Shown: piece by piece, positions 17,109 through 21,108 of the stretch
How positions within the stretch are numbered: position 1 is the first letter of the stretch
Layout of the letters: the number at the start of each line of letters is the position of its first letter
The notes under the pieces: model-generated
Databases searched by the model: none
The model's input: only the letters and a program-made list of their open reading frames with translations
What the model was told of the DNA's origin: nothing
DNA from: Tieghemiomyces parasiticus
Lineage: Eukaryota > Kickxellomycota > Dimargaritomycetes > Dimargaritales > Dimargaritaceae
Assembly: GCA_027575765.1 (NCBI GenBank)
Contig: JANBPT010000845.1
Coordinates: 1-21,108 of the forward strand
Length of the DNA: 21,108 nucleotides
Reading direction: 5' to 3'
Made by a program: the position numbers and the translations under genes

Positions 17109-20100
17109 CTAGACAGTTTTCTCAGCTGCGGCCGTGGGCTCGGCCTCGGCTTCGACGGTAAAGTTAGGGCCAAACACGCGGGCCTGCAGCGAGTCCTTGT
17201 CCTTTTTGTTGAGTAAAATATTAAGGGAGCTAACGCCGCGCCAGATGGGGAACTGCATGGGGGCCACCATGGTATGGCCGACCGGGGCATCGGCGGGATC
17301 GAGGGTACCGATACAGCAGCCAAGGTCCATACTGGCGGAGCGTTCACTCAGGGCCGGTGAGAACTTGTCGATACTAACGTGGCCAGCGGCCTCCAAGAGG
17401 ATGCGAAGGTCCGAGTGAAGAAGCTTGACCTTGCGTGCGTCGCCCAGGAACGGGTACACTAGCGGGAGGGCCTCCGAGTGGATGCGGTAGTTACACGGCG
17501 TGTTCTCGATATCGTTGCGGCCGAAGCACTTGATACCGGTGTTGACCACCTGGGCGGGGAGGTGACGTTACGTGTAAGGCACGACGGTGGTGTGAGTAGG
17601 TTTGGGCAGGTTAATTGATGGAGAGATAAACGTCGCAAGGCAGTCCGCATGTTGGTCGTACTGGAGAAGCAAGGGTGCCTGTCGCCCAGTCCCTAGTTCG
17701 TTAATAGTCAAATCGACTTCACTTACCCGCATGCGTTCGTTACGCTTGATGCCCATAACCGCCTTGATGTCGCTGGAGACGAGGTACAGGGTGCGCTGTT
17801 TGCTGGCTTCGGAACGCACCAGGAACTGGTCGCGCGGGAACCCCGGGGCCACGTCGAAAAATTTCCTGGATGAAAGGACGGGGTCGAGGTGTCCACAAAG
17901 GTAGAGACGATGGTCAGAGGTTGACGTTCTGCGGGAGGGGGACGCTGAAAATGCATGACGACAGCTCAGGGGGTATCCTGTGGTGAACCCGCCAGAGAAC
18001 GGGCTATTTCTTACCAGATACTCTCCACGTCGGGGTCATCACCACTAACGAAAATAAACGGGTCGTCTTTCAGTGGCTTGGCGTCCGAGTGCTCGCTCGT
18101 GGTGGTGGGCGGCGCGGGGTCCACTTTGGCTAACGGGGTTGTAGTACAAGGGAAGAGGCGAGGATTGAAAGCAGTAACGGACGGTTAGTGATGAAATCAG
18201 CCTGTGCAGCGGGGTGCCCCACCGTAACGGGCAGCTCCCAGGCGGAGAGTGGGTCAGCCAGAAGGTGGATGATCAAGTGGGCCGGTATTATTACCCTCGT
18301 CAGCATCGAGTTTAACGCGCTTACTCGGCTGTTCGGTCTCGGCGGGCTCGGGGATGGCCGCCACCGGCTCGGGGGTCACGTCAGCAGGGTTCGCCTGCGG
18401 AGCCTTTCGGTCACGCTTAGACAGGGGACGAATCTTCTCGAGAACGGCCACAAAGAACCCGCCGGTATTCTGCAACTGTGGGTAGATACGGATGCAGCGC
18501 TCGAGGTGGAGGTCGGCGGCGTTGGCGGGAGGGAACACACTGCACGGGTATTTGTTGTGGCTACGCGCCGTCGTCTCGGTCATAAAGTCAGCGTACCGGT
18601 CGACAAATTCGCCGTCCTTACGCATCACCTTCCACGTGGGCAGCCCCGGACGCCGGATCAGGCCCGGTAGCTGGTCGGACACGTCTACCAGCTGCATAGC
18701 GCCCTCGGTGGAGTTGATGAGTTCGGCCACCACGGCCTCGTTCTCGATCGGGTTGAACGAACAGGTGGAGTAAACCATCCGGCCACCGACTTGGAGTAGG
18801 ACGGCCGCGCGCTGGGCGATCTTGACCTGGACCGTGTGCAGGCCCAACCCGTCGGCAATCTTCCAGTCGTTCCAGATCAGCAGGTTCTTGCGGATGGTAC
18901 CGTCGCCGCTGCAGGGGACGTCACACAGAATGCGGTCAAACCGGGCGGGTTCGCCGTAGGTTGGGTCCTCGGGCTAGTTATCAAGATACGAGACAGACAC
19001 AAGAGGTGATAGGCCGTCGGATTAGCGATGAGGTGGAAGACCAGGGTCGAAGCGGGGGGTCAATATGAGCCCTGTGCTGACGTACGGCCGAGCCTTAAGC
19101 GAGCGGAGGTGGCCACGACACGGGTGACTTACCTTGGTGGGATACAGGACGTTGGACATTTGCTCGGCGTCCTGGTGAGTCACCAGGAGGCAGGGGCTGT
19201 GGAGACGCTTGGTCTGGTGGACCAGCATACACGCGCGCTTAAGGTTAGCATCGTTAGCGATGACCAGCCCACGGTCTACCGGGCCGTCACTGGCATCTTC
19301 GGCGTGCAGAGCCTCTAAGATCTGGGCAGTCTTGGACCCGGGGGCAGCGCACATGTCGATGATACGCTGACCTGGGTGAACGTCAAGCAACAACGGTGGG
19401 ATCATACTGACGGTCTCCTGCCGCGAAATGTTGCCCACTTCGGTCTCGGTAACCAAGAACGTATGGAATTTTTTCAGACTTTCGGACTTCTTGAGGGCGA
19501 TCCGCGGGACGGTCATCTGCCAGCCAAACCCGCCCGGGTACCACGGGATAGGCTTGGGAGGCTCGACAAGGACACCATCTACCTCGGCCGCCTGGATGTA
19601 GGGGATAAAATCTCGCTCGATCTGGGCCCGGAGTTCAAGAGCGTGGCTACGGTTTCCCGTGATGCGGAAGGCAGTGGGCAGGATCACCTGCAGCTGGGAA
19701 AGAAAGGCAGAAAATTCGGTGTCATTGTCCACACCAAAGAGGTTCTGGGCGCGATAGTAACGCTCGAACATGGCGTTGCTCTTCTCCGTGACCGTGATGG
19801 ATTTGTAGTTTCCCTCGGTACCTTGATCGCGGGGCTAGTAGTCAGGTAAGTTGATAAGGCGGGGGTAAAGATGTCGAGGTAAGGTCAGCCTCGTTAGTCA
19901 AAGGCCTGGCCAGTCGATAAAACCAAGGCGGAAGTTACAGCCAGTGCAACCGACAGGACGTCGCGGGCCTGCCGCATACGCTGTCGAGGATTGACTTTAC
20001 ATAGCCGGACACACTCGTCGGGAATGTTTAAGGGTCAGCCATGACATAGAATGCCCTACCTTTCCCTTGCCATTACGGTTCTTTTTCCATTTGTTGAATC

Positions 20101-20110
20101 GGGCCGTCAT
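17109..20110 (-). CDS. TRM4: tRNA (cytosine-5-) methyltransferase Trm4/Ncl1 (NSUN2 family), six exons
   Basis: Exons 20110-20060, 19834-19133, 18973-18295, 18129-18015, 17865-17727 and 17549-17109 join in frame to give 708 residues (yeast Ncl1 is 684). The introns are 225, 159, 165, 149 and 177 nt, all GT-AG, with phases 0, 0, 1, 2 and 0 agreeing at every junction. The basic start MTARFNKWKKNRNGKGK is typical. SAM-binding motif I is DMCAAPGSKT (177-186). Motif IV DVPCSGDGT places the release cysteine at 272, and motif VI YSTCSFNPIENEAV places the nucleophile at 322. The spacing of 50 equals that of yeast Cys260/Cys310. A KRVKLD nuclear-localisation-type motif lies at 469-474 in a low-complexity insert. 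The C-terminus (FPRDQFLVRSE, NTGIKCFGRND) is the family's own domain. The enzyme makes m5C in several tRNA positions in the nucleus. Confidence 0.94.
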
Positions 20111-20773
20111 GGTTGTAACTGGCCGGTGGGGAGCTGAATGGCTAGTATTGCGTAAGGTAGGAATGGGGGGAACTATGAGACTAGCGTCGCGTCGAATGGG
20201 TAACGCGAATGAGGTGATGGCCGACCAGCCTATTCGCAGCATGTAATGTGGTGTTGGTTGAGGTGGGGCTGAAGCGATGCAGCACGCTTTGCGGATCTGA
20301 AAAAAAAAACTATCACTTTGATAGGCCGGGGAGGTGGTGGCCCAACCCAGACGGACGCGACCCCTATTATCCGAAACGTCCGATTAGAGTGACAACCTAT
20401 CCTGCTCACTAATCCTCAACAGGTTGGATCTGTCAAGTGCCCACCGAAATAGCTAACAAGTCCTAACCGCCGAGTCAAAATAAGGTGAGCAGTACAATAC
20501 TACAGAGGGCCCGGATACCACAACGAATCACAGCATCAGAGATGTCAGTGTCCTCTATATCATATTAACTCGAAAAGCCTGATTGGGTACATTATCTAAC
20601 GTACGCTGGCTCCAAAACTTAATCGCCTTTGTATAATTCAGCCAAAAATCGGCGTTCACTCGCTGATCTTCGCATATCGGCGCCTTTACCACGATTTTTG
20701 CAAAATAGTAACCACAAGCGTAACTGCACTGTAAACTAAGGCCCATTCCTAGTACTAATATCTAATAGTGTAC

Positions 20774-20902
20774 ATGAAAAAAATAATTTGTGTGATGGTT
20801 GCATCACTTTCGGCTGCCTTAACCCTTAGCTTTCCTTGTTTCTACGTCATACCGTTGCAAGCCTATAGTATAATGTTTACCGAGTTTATTTTAACTTGGT
20901 GA
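20774..20902 (+). CDS. possible signal-peptide-bearing short ORF or first exon (doubtful)
   Basis: The ATG at 20774 opens a 42-codon frame starting MKKIICVMVASLSAALTLS, with the charge and hydrophobic-core pattern of a secretory signal peptide. It stops at TGA 20900-20902, though a GT at 20899-20900 could act as a weak donor into an exon further right. Codons are AT-rich, unlike the firm genes. No family is recognised and chance is likely. Confidence 0.15.
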   Translation: MKKIICVMVASLSAALTLSFPCFYVIPLQAYSIMFTEFILTW

Positions 20903-20927
20903 CCTTGGGGACATAAAACCCCAGGTC
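20901..20927. repeat. hairpin with GGGG/CCCC stem
   Basis: GACCTTGGGG (20901-20910) pairs with CCCCAGGTC (20919-20927), leaving one bulged T and an eight-base ACATAAAA loop. It stands out in AT-rich surroundings. No T-run follows it on either strand, and its role is unknown. Confidence 0.5.
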
Positions 20928-21108
20928 GTCGTTGCCCGGAACTAGGAAAGGGGACGAATTCTCGGATTACACTTTTGTCTTGACTTTTCTGGACATGCTT
21001 ACTAAACCGTTGATACCCTTACATTACATTTTGTGGTGGATACCTAGATATTTGACCCTAAGGTCCAATATTTCAGTAACCTACAACACGATCTTAATTA
21101 GCAGAGGA

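Larger units (their letters stand above)
20111..21108. other. 5' flank of TRM4, AT-rich, no firm gene
   Basis: The left part should carry the TRM4 promoter. Beyond about 20380 the sequence becomes AT-rich with mixed composition. A run of ten A's at 20300-20309 is followed by a CTATCA/TGATAG inverted repeat at 20310-20324. A 63-codon minus frame at 20555-20746 has no recognisable content. One short signal-peptide-like frame (20774) and one hairpin (20901-20927) are listed separately. Confidence 0.5.

Noticed and set aside
18188..19849. plus-strand frames of 157-160 codons opposite TRM4
   Set aside because: They are antisense shadows of conserved methyltransferase exons.
1..21108. CRISPR array, operon, prophage or bacterial mobile element
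   Set aside because: Spliced eukaryotic genes throughout, no regularly spaced direct repeats, and no phage or insertion-sequence proteins.

Overview
The window is a piece of a fungal nuclear chromosome. Protein-coding genes carry short GT-AG introns (77 to 225 nt), DASH/Dam1 kinetochore and Syo1 genes are present, and two genes encode long mitochondrial-type pentatricopeptide repeat (PPR) proteins. GC-rich coding sequence and the protein style suggest an early-diverging fungus (perhaps of the Zoopagomycota/Kickxellomycotina type). That placement is a guess; only 'fungus' is well supported.

Layout, left to right. 1-658: no firm gene, one open frame running in from the left edge. 659-4198 (-): a PPR protein of 1179 residues. 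4584-5059 (-): DAD2, a two-exon DASH-complex subunit. 5060-6264: a 1.2 kb region between divergent genes, with CCAAT boxes and a CT-rich leader next to SDH2. 6265-7426 (+): SDH2, three exons, the iron-sulfur subunit of succinate dehydrogenase. 7792-10365 (-): SYO1, two exons, the importin-linked chaperone that co-imports ribosomal proteins L5 and L11. 10366-12954: 2.6 kb with no gene I can support. 12955-16400 (-): a second long PPR-like protein with a separate presequence exon. 17109-20110 (-): TRM4/NCL1, six exons, the tRNA cytosine-5 methyltransferase. 20111-21108: AT-rich flank without a firm gene.

The genes are unrelated housekeeping functions and not an operon. Three concern mitochondria (SDH2 and, by inference, both PPR proteins). 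Two concern translation (SYO1 for 5S RNP assembly, TRM4 for tRNA modification). One concerns chromosome segregation (DAD2). All but SDH2 lie on the minus strand. Splice junctions were chosen from GT-AG sites, phase agreement and continuity of conserved protein sequence; none has transcript support here. I found no rRNA, convincing tRNA, CRISPR array, prophage or intact transposon. I see no clear undescribed multi-gene system. The least explained parts are the two PPR proteins, the 2.6 kb gene-poor interval, and a nested inverted repeat at 16739-16820.
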